Assembly: GCF_014269395.1 (NCBI RefSeq) | Contig: NZ_JACOGK010000043.1 | Span: 1 to 19,040, forward strand | Length of the DNA stretch: 19,040 nucleotides | Direction of reading: 5' to 3' | Source: Megasphaera hominis | GTDB taxonomy: Bacteria > Bacillota > Negativicutes > Veillonellales > Megasphaeraceae | Shown: piece by piece, positions 1-6,960 of the stretch | Position numbering within the stretch: position 1 is the first letter of the stretch | Layout of the letters: the number at the start of each line of letters is the position of its first letter | Notes under the pieces: model-generated | Seen by the model: only the letters and a program-made list of their open reading frames with translations | What the model was told of the DNA's origin: nothing | The model's database searches: none | Translations under genes and position numbers: made by a program

Positions 1-114
1 GAAAGTCTTACCTCAGGCAGTGTCCAACTTATTAAAAAGTACTGTTCAACTTTGCGTCAAATTATATTTCTGATTCTAATTTTTTAGATTTTAGTGTCCA
101 AGTTTTGTTGACCA
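1..114 (+). mobile_element. Probable 3' end of an IS3-type insertion element (remnant, cut by window edge)
   Basis: The motif AGTGTCCAA occurs twice, near 21-29 and 93-101. Read on the minus strand, the segment 94-114 resembles the left end of the IS3-family element at about 18928: both start with TG, share an AAAA core and then TTGGAC, with about 13 of 21 positions alike. IS3 elements carry imperfect terminal inverted repeats, so 94-114 or the similar motif at 20-40 could be the right end of another copy. One short frame ending in TAA at about position 35 could be the transposase C-terminus, but too few residues remain to recognise it. This is inference from short matches. Confidence 0.3.
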
Positions 115-133
115 GTGCACGCAGATAAGTCGA

Positions 134-184
134 AAGGGGTTCATTAGAATATAATAATAATATTTACAATAAAATGAACCCCTT
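134..184. repeat. 12-bp perfect inverted repeat with 27-bp AT-rich loop
   Basis: AAGGGGTTCATT at 134-145 is repeated in inverse at 173-184 around an AT-rich loop. No run of T follows either arm, so a simple intrinsic terminator is unlikely. It lies between the putative IS end and the phytase promoter and may be an operator or mobile-element debris. Confidence 0.45.
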
Positions 185-263
185 CAGGCCAAAATACTTC
201 TTATCCGCCCAGCTAGCCAACGAATCTTTCATCACCAGTTTAAGCTTCTATGCAGCCTTTATA

Positions 264-272
264 TGCTATACT
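264..272 (+). promoter_or_regulatory. Candidate extended -10 promoter of the phytase unit
   Basis: TGCTATACT fits an extended -10 element (TG, one base, TATACT). No convincing -35 hexamer is present at normal spacing, which extended -10 promoters can tolerate. Transcription would begin near 279, leaving a short leader that includes the ribosome site at 290-296. Very similar elements occur at 6884 and 12773. Confidence 0.4.
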
Positions 273-304
273 ATACATATCACAAGCAAGGAAGGGATGT
301 GATT

Positions 305-1216
305 ATGTTGACCTGGAAAAAGACCGTAGCTTTTGGCTTGGTTTTAGTGCAGCTTGGTTTAGGCAGTGCCTTTGCTGCTGCGCCTGATTTGTCCGGTCTC
401 GTTGTCAGGGAGCCTGGGACCTTCTGGCGTCTCGATGCTGCCAATAAGCCCGAAGTACCGCGAAATTACCGCGTCGATGAAAGCCTGCGTATGAGTGGCA
501 GTGCCCAGCCGTCAGTCTTAGCGTTAACGGCGATGTTGCACGATTTGCATAAACGTGGTGTAACGCCTCAGCAGCTTGTACTCGTAGATCTGCGCCAGGA
601 AGACCACGGCTTCTTCAACGGTACAGCTGTGAGCTGGTACGGCAAGGATAACTGGGGCAATGTCGGCCGCAGTGAGGCTTGGATTACCAAAGACGAGGAA
701 AAGCGCCTCACAGCTGCAGAAGAGAAGAATATGACCTACTACGACCTGGGCAAGAAAAAGGTTCCTGTTCCAGCCGGTACGACCTACGTAGCCATTGCGC
801 CTACAGAAGAACAGCTGGCGTCCATCATGGGCATAGGCTACAAGCGCTTTCCTTCAACCGATCACATCTGGCCGGCTGCTAGTGAAATCGATCAGTTCCT
901 GGCCTGGTCTCAGACCTTGCCTAAGGACGCATGGCTCCACTTCCACTGCGAAGCAGGCGTGGGCAGGACGACAGCCTTCATGACGATCTGGGACATTTGG
1001 CACAACGTCCAAAAGGACAGCCTGGAATCGATCTGTGCCAGAGAAACAGCCCTGGGCGGTCAGGATATCCTGCATCTGACCAGTAAAAACAAAACGAAAG
1101 AACTGGAAAATGCTGACAAGCAATACCACCTGCGCCAGTTCTACGAGTATGCCAAAGCCTATCAAAGCGGCCAAACTCAAGAGCCCTGGTCCGCATATCT
1201 TCAGCAACATTCCTAG
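305..1216 (+). CDS. Secreted PTP-like cysteine phytase (myo-inositol phosphatase)
   Basis: This gene encodes a 303-residue enzyme expected to remove phosphates stepwise from phytate (inositol hexakisphosphate) in the periplasm or outside the cell. Residues 1 to about 25 form a signal peptide with Lys5-Lys6, a hydrophobic core and an AFA-type cleavage site. The catalytic P-loop HCEAGVGRTT places the nucleophile at Cys215, and TDHIWP places the general acid at Asp186. The 29-residue separation equals that of Asp223 and Cys252 in Selenomonas ruminantium PhyA, and the P-loop is the form typical of PTP-like phytases. The start at 305 is preferred over an in-frame ATG at 263 because GGAAGGG lies 8 bases before it and the signal peptide begins there. 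The hydrolase gene follows after 24 bases, probably in the same transcript. Activity on other phosphoesters cannot be excluded. Confidence 0.9.
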   Translation: MLTWKKTVAFGLVLVQLGLGSAFAAAPDLSGLVVREPGTFWRLDAANKPEVPRNYRVDESLRMSGSAQPSVLALTAMLHDLHKRGVTPQQLVLVDLRQEDHGFFNGTAVSWYGKDNWGNVGRSEAWITKDEEKRLTAAEEKNMTYYDLGKKKVPVPAGTTYVAIAPTEEQLASIMGIGYKRFPSTDHIWPAASEIDQFLAWSQTLPKDAWLHFHCEAGVGRTTAFMTIWDIWHNVQKDSLESICARETALGGQDILHLTSKNKTKELENADKQYHLRQFYEYAKAYQSGQTQEPWSAYLQQHS

Positions 1217-1240
1217 AAAATTTCGCGAGGGGGAAATGTT

Positions 1241-2083
1241 ATGACTATTCGCTTGCAATATATAGGGGAAGATCCTGTTCTCGAAGCAGGGGCTTCCTAT
1301 CCGTCTTTTGATCCGCTCCGCATCCGCAGCCATGGCGATCGCCTGAGCGGCACGATTTTGCTGCCAGGCGGCGTAAAAGGGGAACTTCATCCCTGTGCTA
1401 TCCTTTTGCAGGGCTATCCCGGCTATACCGTGACCTACGATATCGGCCAGGCTCTGCGCCGGGCGGGCATCGTTGCCGTAAACGTCCTTTACCGTGGCTG
1501 TTGCGGCAGTGAAGGGGAGTATTCCTTCCATGGCATGATTGAAGACGCCATACAGGTTGCTACGTGGCTTCACGAGCCCAATGTATATGAACGGTATGAC
1601 ATTGACCCAACGCAAATCTTCTTCGTTGGCCACAGCATGGGCGGCTTCACGGCCATTAACGCCATGCGCCGACTGCCTTGGATTCGCGGTACAGCTGTCA
1701 TGTCACCGTACGATTTACCCGGTGCCTTAGAAAGTATGGGCGAAGAAAGCGTGCAAAATCTCTTGCACGAAGGGGCGGAAGTGCTTCACTGCAAAGGGCC
1801 TGACGCTCTCTTTGCCGATGCCCTCTACTGTCGCGACGAAGGCTATGGCATCGCCCAGGCCTACGACGACCTGAAAGACAGAAATCTCTATTTCGTCGGT
1901 GCCACACGCGACACAATTGCGCCGGCAGAGCTCATGATCGAGCCCCTCTGGCAGCAGCTGGCCAGCCATCAGACAGCTGCAAACCAGCAGTACGATATGG
2001 TCGAAACAAGCCACGGCTTTGACGAAAAGCGCCTCACTGTGAGCCGCCTTTTTGGCCAGTGGATTGCCGACGTTTTACAGTAA
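1241..2083 (+). CDS. Alpha/beta hydrolase (prolyl oligopeptidase / dienelactone hydrolase-like)
   Basis: This is a 280-residue cytoplasmic alpha/beta hydrolase without signal peptide. The nucleophile elbow GHSMGG gives Ser132; Asp224 in ATRDTIAP and His258 in TSHGFDEKR complete the expected Ser-Asp-His triad in the right order and spacing. LLQGYPGY (residues 55-62) looks like the oxyanion-hole loop, and the YRGCCGSEG segment (84-92) is typical of S9-like peptidases and acyl esterases. A GAGGGGGAA ribosome site precedes the ATG. The gene begins 24 bases after the phytase stop on the same strand, and a strong terminator follows, so the two genes probably form one unit. The substrate is unknown; an esterase or peptidase role is family-level inference only, and a link to phytate use is unproven. 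Confidence 0.85.
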   Translation: MTIRLQYIGEDPVLEAGASYPSFDPLRIRSHGDRLSGTILLPGGVKGELHPCAILLQGYPGYTVTYDIGQALRRAGIVAVNVLYRGCCGSEGEYSFHGMIEDAIQVATWLHEPNVYERYDIDPTQIFFVGHSMGGFTAINAMRRLPWIRGTAVMSPYDLPGALESMGEESVQNLLHEGAEVLHCKGPDALFADALYCRDEGYGIAQAYDDLKDRNLYFVGATRDTIAPAELMIEPLWQQLASHQTAANQQYDMVETSHGFDEKRLTVSRLFGQWIADVLQ

Positions 2084-2090
2084 AACAGAC

Positions 2091-2143
2091 AAAAATCCCT
2101 GTATCCTCTCCGCCTTTACGACGGAGCAGATACAGGGATTTTG
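2091..2143. terminator. Bidirectional intrinsic terminator between convergent genes
   Basis: A perfect 13-bp stem pairs 2092-2104 (AAAATCCCTGTAT) with 2130-2142, and an inner CTCCG/CGGAG helix lies at 2108-2112 and 2122-2126. A and T runs on the two sides give a U-tract in both directions, fitting its place between the hydrolase and the permease. Confidence 0.9.
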
Positions 2144-2162
2144 TTATGGAATAAAAACGAGA

Positions 2163-3569
2163 TCAGGCTTTTTTCTGAGCAGCCAATTCAGCTTCTTCAA
2201 TAACCTTGCTGTGTTTCTGGCCATATACATAATAAATGATCAGGCCGATAACAATCCAGCCGGCAAAGAGTGCATGCGTCAGCGTGGACAGTTCATAAAT
2301 TAGGTAGAAGCAAACGATGGCGCCAATAGGAGCGATGATATAGAGGAGCGGGCAACGGAATTTGCGTTTGATTTCCGGGTGTTTCCGGCGCATGACGACG
2401 ATGCCGATGAAGTTGACGAAGAATACAGCCAGTGTGCCTGTGTTCGACAATTCAACGATGTGCATGAGCGGTACGAAACCGGAGATAACAGCAATGAGAA
2501 TGGAACCCAGCGTCGTAACGATGTACGGCGTGTGGTATTTCGGATGGATCTTACCGATCTTAGCCGGCAGCATGCCATCACGGGATACGGCAAAGAAAAT
2601 ACGGGACTGGCCGAAGAGATATACGATGAGCGTCGTGATGATACCGGCAATAGCGCCGACTGCAATGAGGTTGGCTACCTTTTCCCAGCCGAGGAGACGC
2701 AGCGCGTAGGCAACCGGTTCCGGCGTATCGAGCATGGTGTAGTTGACGGCAGCCGTCAATGCCAGGGACATACAAATGTACAAGGTCATGCAGATCGTAA
2801 TGGAAGCAATGATCCCAATCGGCAAATCGCGGGACGGATTCTTACATTCTTCTGCCGACGTAGCTACGGCGTCAAAGCCCATGTACGAGAAGAATACGAT
2901 CGCAGCACCACTGATGACGCCACTCGTCCCGAACGGTAAGAACGGATTCAGGTTAGCCATGTCGGCGTGCGGTGTAGCAATAGCAACGAAGGCAATAATA
3001 GCAGATAACGTAACGACGACGAGAATGGCATTGAGCTTGGCGCTTTGTTTTGTGCCACGAATGAGGACAAAGCAGAGCAGAAGAATGATGATGATCGATG
3101 GCAAGTTGACCAAGCCGCCTTCAGCAGGGGTTTTGAGCAGATAATCAGGAATGACATACCCCAGGGATGCCGTCATACCGGCCAAATATCCGGAAAAGCC
3201 AACGGCTACGGCCGCACCGGTAACGGTGTACGCCAGCAGTAGTGACCAGCCGCACAAGAAGGCCATGCCTTCACCGAGAGAGGCAAAGGTGTACGAATAC
3301 ACACTGCCCGATGCAGGAATAATGGAAGCGAATTCACTATACGTCAAGCCGACGAGAATACAGAGGACACCGGCAATGACGAAGGAAAGAGCCAGACCAG
3401 GGCCGGCATAGCGGGCTGCAGCAATACCTGTCAAAACGAAGATACCGGCACCGATAATACCGCCGACGCCAAGGAAGGTCAAATCGAAGGCCGTCAGATT
3501 CTTCGTCAAGGAAGAACTGGCAGCATCATTCTCCAGCTGGGCCACAGACTTGGTATGGAAAAATGACAT
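2163..3569 (-). CDS. APC-superfamily amino acid permease (cationic amino acid transporter type)
   Basis: This gene encodes a 468-residue inner-membrane secondary transporter, the usual size for the family, with about 12 hydrophobic segments. The first segment carries the glycine-rich signature GVGGIIGAGIF (about residues 34-44) that binds the amino acid backbone in APC transporters. A second conserved stretch, FFSYMGFDAVATSAEE, marks the broken sixth helix. The protein resembles the YfnA/CAT group, so import of neutral or cationic amino acids is likely; the exact substrate is unknown. The start is the ATG at 3569: AGAAAGAAG on the minus strand lies 8 bases before it and abuts a possible GTG three codons upstream, leaving that GTG no spacing. 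The gene diverges from an amidohydrolase across a 480-bp AT-rich spacer. Confidence 0.9.
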   Translation of the reverse strand: MSFFHTKSVAQLENDAASSSLTKNLTAFDLTFLGVGGIIGAGIFVLTGIAAARYAGPGLALSFVIAGVLCILVGLTYSEFASIIPASGSVYSYTFASLGEGMAFLCGWSLLLAYTVTGAAVAVGFSGYLAGMTASLGYVIPDYLLKTPAEGGLVNLPSIIIILLLCFVLIRGTKQSAKLNAILVVVTLSAIIAFVAIATPHADMANLNPFLPFGTSGVISGAAIVFFSYMGFDAVATSAEECKNPSRDLPIGIIASITICMTLYICMSLALTAAVNYTMLDTPEPVAYALRLLGWEKVANLIAVGAIAGIITTLIVYLFGQSRIFFAVSRDGMLPAKIGKIHPKYHTPYIVTTLGSILIAVISGFVPLMHIVELSNTGTLAVFFVNFIGIVVMRRKHPEIKRKFRCPLLYIIAPIGAIVCFYLIYELSTLTHALFAGWIVIGLIIYYVYGQKHSKVIEEAELAAQKKA

Positions 3570-3589
3570 ACAAATCACTTCTTTCTATT

Positions 3590-4033
3590 TAGTTTTATAA
3601 AGAACAGGTTGAAAAAATAAAGCAAAAAGAATAAAAAAATATTGGTAATACATAAATGTGAAGTACTTACTTACACGTCCCTGCCTATAGTATACTATAA
3701 CTTAAAAAGAATAGCAACATACTTTAGAAATATGGTTAAGAAAAGTGGTAAATTAAAACTATAAAGTAACGTTACTATGTTCACAAGGTTTAAGTTTTTC
3801 GCATCGGATTAATCTTAGTGATAAATAAAACGTATAAACAGTGATGTCTATAAAGAAGAAAGGAAAAAAACCAAGCAGATGAGAAATAAACTTACATTAA
3901 AATATTAAAAGTTATAAAGCCTTAAAGTCCTTACCTTATTATTTATCTCGTAATTTCGTTTGCAAGTGCTATCGGAATAGAGTATTATGTATAACAGATA
4001 CGCTACATATCTACGCGTAAATGCATAACTACC
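3590..4033. other. AT-rich divergent intergenic region with two palindromes
   Basis: This noncoding spacer separates the divergent permease and amidohydrolase genes. I see no credible gene in it. It holds a perfect 14-bp palindrome TATAGTATACTATA at 3686-3699, a perfect 12-bp palindrome AGTAACGTTACT at 3765-3776, and the amidohydrolase promoter near its right end. The palindromes are candidate dimer-binding operator sites for one or both genes. AT-rich DNA makes short palindromes of A and T common, so the AACGTT-centred one is the better candidate. Confidence 0.5.
3960..3988 (+). promoter_or_regulatory. Sigma-70-type promoter of the amidohydrolase
   Basis: TTGCAA at 3960-3965 and TATTAT at 3983-3988 are separated by 17 bases, the optimal spacing. 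Transcription would begin near 3995, about 57 bases before the start codon. Confidence 0.6.
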
Positions 4034-4051
4034 AGAAGGGAGCCGATACCC

Positions 4052-5230
4052 ATGATAACAGACGATCTGATGGAAAAATATAAACAAGAAATTATTGATT
4101 TGCGCCGGACCTTTCACGAACATCCGGAACTGAGCTTTGAAGAAGTAGAAACGACAAAACGCATTGCAGCTATTTTAGACAACTGGGGCATTCCCTATGA
4201 AATTAATCCGGATAAACACGTAGGCCTCGTAGCCAAGCTCACCGGCGGCCACCCGGGGAAAGCCGTAGCCCTGCGCTCGGATATCGACGGCTTGCCCGTC
4301 CTGGAAAAGACCGGATTCCCCTATGCCTCCCAAGTAGAAGGGAAGATGCACGCCTGTGGTCATGACAGCCATATGGCCATGCTCCTCGGCGCCATCCGCA
4401 TGCTCATGGACCTGAAGGATGAAATCTACGGCGACGTATACTTTGTTTTTCAGCCTGCAGAAGAACTGGGTGTCGGTGCCAAATACATGATGCAGTTTGG
4501 CGATTGGTTCTCCAAAATCGGCGCCATTTTCGGCGGCCACATCTGGCCGACAGTCCCGGCCGGCACGATCGGCATCCGCGTCAACGAATTCATGGCTGCA
4601 GCAGACGAATTCATTATCCGCGTCCACGGCGTCCAGGCTCACGGCTCTGAACCATGGATGGGTGTCGATGCTGTCGTCGTCGGTTCGGCCATCGTCATGA
4701 ACCTGCAATCCCTCGTATCGCGCGAATTCAATGCCCTCGACCCGGTCGTCATCACCATCGGTACCTTCCAATCCGGTGACCGTTGGAACATCGTCAGCGG
4801 CGAAGCCGAACTGCGCGGCACGACACGCTATTTCCGCAAGAAGCTGAGCAAGGATATTCAGGAAAAGATGAACCGCGTCATTCAGGAAACAGCCAAAGCC
4901 TACGGTGCTACAGCAGAATTTATTTACAATCTGGCCGTCATGCCGACAGTCAACGACCCGGAATGTACGGCTATTGCCCGCCAGGCCGTGACAGAAGTCC
5001 TGGGCGCAGAAGCTATTCACGAAAACGATCTCGTCATGGGCGGTGAAGATTTCTCCTTCTATCAGGACCAGAAACCGGGCTGCTTCGTCTTCGTCGGCAC
5101 ATACAATCCCGACTGCAATGCTGTCTATTCCAACCACAGCAATTACTTCACTATCGATGAAACAGTACTCGCCGGCGGCTCCCGTGTCTATGCCCAAATG
5201 GCCATCGACTGGCTCGCGAAAAACCGCTAA
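4052..5230 (+). CDS. M20D-family metallo-amidohydrolase (N-acyl amino acid deacylase type)
   Basis: This is a 392-residue cytoplasmic zinc or manganese dependent hydrolase that cleaves an amide bond in an N-acyl amino acid. The HACGHDSH motif (residues 100-107) supplies Cys102 and His104, EE at 137-138 supplies the catalytic and metal glutamates, and GGHIWP gives His163; a GEDFSFY motif near residue 332 and the HSNYF histidine near the end complete the M20D pattern. Length and motif order match hippurate hydrolase, aminoacylase and N-acetyl-diaminopimelate deacetylase relatives, which sequence alone does not separate. AGAAGGGAG at 4034-4042 lies 9 bases before the ATG. The aminotransferase follows on the same strand after 317 bases with its own candidate promoter. 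Confidence 0.88.
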   Translation: MITDDLMEKYKQEIIDLRRTFHEHPELSFEEVETTKRIAAILDNWGIPYEINPDKHVGLVAKLTGGHPGKAVALRSDIDGLPVLEKTGFPYASQVEGKMHACGHDSHMAMLLGAIRMLMDLKDEIYGDVYFVFQPAEELGVGAKYMMQFGDWFSKIGAIFGGHIWPTVPAGTIGIRVNEFMAAADEFIIRVHGVQAHGSEPWMGVDAVVVGSAIVMNLQSLVSREFNALDPVVITIGTFQSGDRWNIVSGEAELRGTTRYFRKKLSKDIQEKMNRVIQETAKAYGATAEFIYNLAVMPTVNDPECTAIARQAVTEVLGAEAIHENDLVMGGEDFSFYQDQKPGCFVFVGTYNPDCNAVYSNHSNYFTIDETVLAGGSRVYAQMAIDWLAKNR

Positions 5231-5547
5231 ACTAAAGGCTAGAAGCACGTTCTATGCATAAATTAAATTGATGCGTTTTTAAGTTTGAATAATACTTTCA
5301 TTATCCTTTTCTTTACAATTCAGTTGTATTGTATATAATATTAAGTAAAGGGTAAAAAAATATTGATACATATAATAATTTTCTCTCCTTTTTTTAAGCC
5401 TCTGCAATAGAATTGTAGAACGCATTAGGAAAAGTGAATTTCCAGGCATACGCGGAATGAACGCAACGAAAGGACGTCCCCAAACTTGCTTTCCTTGCAA
5501 ATTTCTTTCGCGGGCCGCACAGAATGAACAAGGATGGTGTTTACAAC
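5231..5547 (+). other. Intergenic region and long leader before the aminotransferase
   Basis: This 317-bp stretch has an AT-rich first half containing a candidate promoter and a more GC-rich second half that would be transcribed as a leader of about 200 bases. The leader contains a small hairpin (GGAAA/TTTCC near 5430-5445) and pairing segments CGAAAG and CTTTCG. I could not match it to a known riboswitch. No clear terminator follows the amidohydrolase. Confidence 0.4.
5312..5339 (+). promoter_or_regulatory. Candidate promoter of the aminotransferase
   Basis: TTTACA at 5312-5317 and TATAAT at 5334-5339 have a 16-base spacer. This would give a leader of about 200 bases before the start at 5548. 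Confidence 0.5.
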
Positions 5548-6720
5548 ATGAATTGGGAAACAAAAATGTCAGCAAAAGTACAGGCTATTCCGCCTTCGGG
5601 CATTCGCAAATTCTTTGATATTGCCAACCAGATTCCGGGCGTCTTGTCCCTGAGCATTGGCGAACCGGACTTCGCTGCGCCGGACAAAGTATGCGAAGCT
5701 ATGAAAAAGAGCATCGATGACCGTCAGACCAGCTACACGGCCAATGCCGGCATCATCGAACTGCGTCAGGAAATTGCCAAGCTTTTCCATGAACGCTATG
5801 GCCTGGACTATGACCCGAAAGATGAAATCCTCGTAACCGTCGGTGCTTCCGAAGGCCTCACCATGGCCCTACTGGCCCTGACCGAACCGGGCGATGAAAT
5901 CCTTATTCCCGATCCGGCCTACGTTGCCTATCCGGCTGCTGTCCGCGCTGCCGGCGGCGTTCCCGTCTTCGTACCGACCTATGCCAAAGACGATTTCAAA
6001 GTAACCGTCGAAGCACTGGAAAAACTCGTTACACCGAAGACGAAAGCTATGGTTATCGGCTACCCGAATAACCCGACCGGTACGGTCATGACTGCCGAAG
6101 AATTGGCTCCGATTGCCGAATTCGTCAAAAAACACGACCTCGTCGTCATGAGCGATGAAATCTATTGCGAACTCATTTATGACGATGCTAAATTTACTTC
6201 CTTTGCCAAACTGCCGGACATGCGCGAACGGACCATCGTCCTCAATGGCTTCTCCAAAGCCTATGCCATGACCGGTATGCGCCTCGGCTATATCTGCGCA
6301 CCGCGTGAAGGCCTGGCCCAGATCCTCAAACTGCACCAGTACATGATCATGTGCGCCAACACGCAGGCCCAGTACGGTGGCGTCGTAGCCCTGCGCGACT
6401 GCAAAGCCGAAACAGAAGCGATGCGTCAGGAATATGACCGCCGTCGTAAAGTCATTTACAAAGGCCTCGTCGACATGGGCCTGCCGGTCTTCCAGCCTAA
6501 AGGTGCCTTCTATATCTTCCCGGATATTACCTGCACAGGCATGACCAGCGCCCAGTTCTGCGAAACCTTGGTAAAAGAAGAAAAAGTAGCTGTCGTACCG
6601 GGCTCTGCCTTTGGCGAAGCCGGCGAAGGCTACGTCCGTATTTCCTATGCAGCCAGCATGGAAACCATTGAAGAAGCCCTCAAACGTATGGCCCGCTTCG
6701 TAGCAAAATATCGCAAATAA
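5548..6720 (+). CDS. PLP-dependent class I aminotransferase (PatA / aspartate aminotransferase-like)
   Basis: This gene encodes a 390-residue cytoplasmic fold-type I aminotransferase. Visible motifs are YPNNPTGT (Asn175, contacts the PLP and substrate carboxylate region), SDEIYCEL (Asp203 to the pyridine nitrogen, Tyr206) and GFSKAYAMTGMRLGY with the PLP-binding Lys237 and phosphate-binding Arg245; YVRISYA near residue 372 carries the substrate-carboxylate arginine. The overall pattern, including SGIRKFFDIA near the start and KGAFYIFP, resembles the PatA group, which covers N-acetyl-LL-diaminopimelate, aspartate and aromatic aminotransferases. Substrate is uncertain. The start at 5548 is chosen because AAGGATGG lies just upstream, while the in-frame ATG at 5524 has no ribosome site. 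A strong terminator follows. Confidence 0.88.
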   Translation: MNWETKMSAKVQAIPPSGIRKFFDIANQIPGVLSLSIGEPDFAAPDKVCEAMKKSIDDRQTSYTANAGIIELRQEIAKLFHERYGLDYDPKDEILVTVGASEGLTMALLALTEPGDEILIPDPAYVAYPAAVRAAGGVPVFVPTYAKDDFKVTVEALEKLVTPKTKAMVIGYPNNPTGTVMTAEELAPIAEFVKKHDLVVMSDEIYCELIYDDAKFTSFAKLPDMRERTIVLNGFSKAYAMTGMRLGYICAPREGLAQILKLHQYMIMCANTQAQYGGVVALRDCKAETEAMRQEYDRRRKVIYKGLVDMGLPVFQPKGAFYIFPDITCTGMTSAQFCETLVKEEKVAVVPGSAFGEAGEGYVRISYAASMETIEEALKRMARFVAKYRK

Positions 6721-6740
6721 GCACCTTCTGATACACGTAT

Positions 6741-6796
6741 AAAGGCCCCGGCACGCGGACAACTATTGTCCTTGTGCCGGGGCTTTTCTCTTTTTT
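6741..6796 (+). terminator. Intrinsic terminator after the aminotransferase
   Basis: A 10-bp GC-rich stem GCCCCGGCAC pairs 6745-6754 with 6774-6783, with an inner GGACAA/TTGTCC helix at 6757-6762 and 6766-6771. A TTTTCTCTTTTTT tract follows. Confidence 0.95.
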
Positions 6797-6883
6797 GTAG
6801 GAGAAATGCCCAGCTATTTGTCCGCTCTGACCAGGCTGCACACTCACCATAGGTTTTTCTTTTTTCCTCACACTGCCACCATA

Positions 6884-6903
6884 TGTTATAATAATGTTAT
6901 AAT
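6884..6903 (+). promoter_or_regulatory. Tandem extended -10 promoter elements before the beta-helix gene
   Basis: TGTTATAAT occurs twice, 11 bases apart (6884-6892 and 6895-6903). Each fits an extended -10 element, but no clear -35 is visible. The leader to the ATG at 6961 would be about 50 bases. Confidence 0.45.
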
Positions 6904-6960
6904 AGAAAAATATAAGAGAGAGATATCACGCAACGTGCGCTACGGAAAAGGAGAAAACAC

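Noticed and set aside
854..1633. Minus-strand open frame spanning the phytase and hydrolase junction
   Set aside because: It crosses two well-supported genes and lacks motifs or a ribosome site.
4175..5248. Long open frame on the minus strand opposite the amidohydrolase
   Set aside because: The plus-strand frame carries all M20D motifs; the minus frame has no recognisable motif and reflects GC-rich codon usage.
5869..6762. Long open frame on the minus strand opposite the aminotransferase
   Set aside because: It overlaps the downstream terminator, and the plus-strand protein is clearly a class I aminotransferase.
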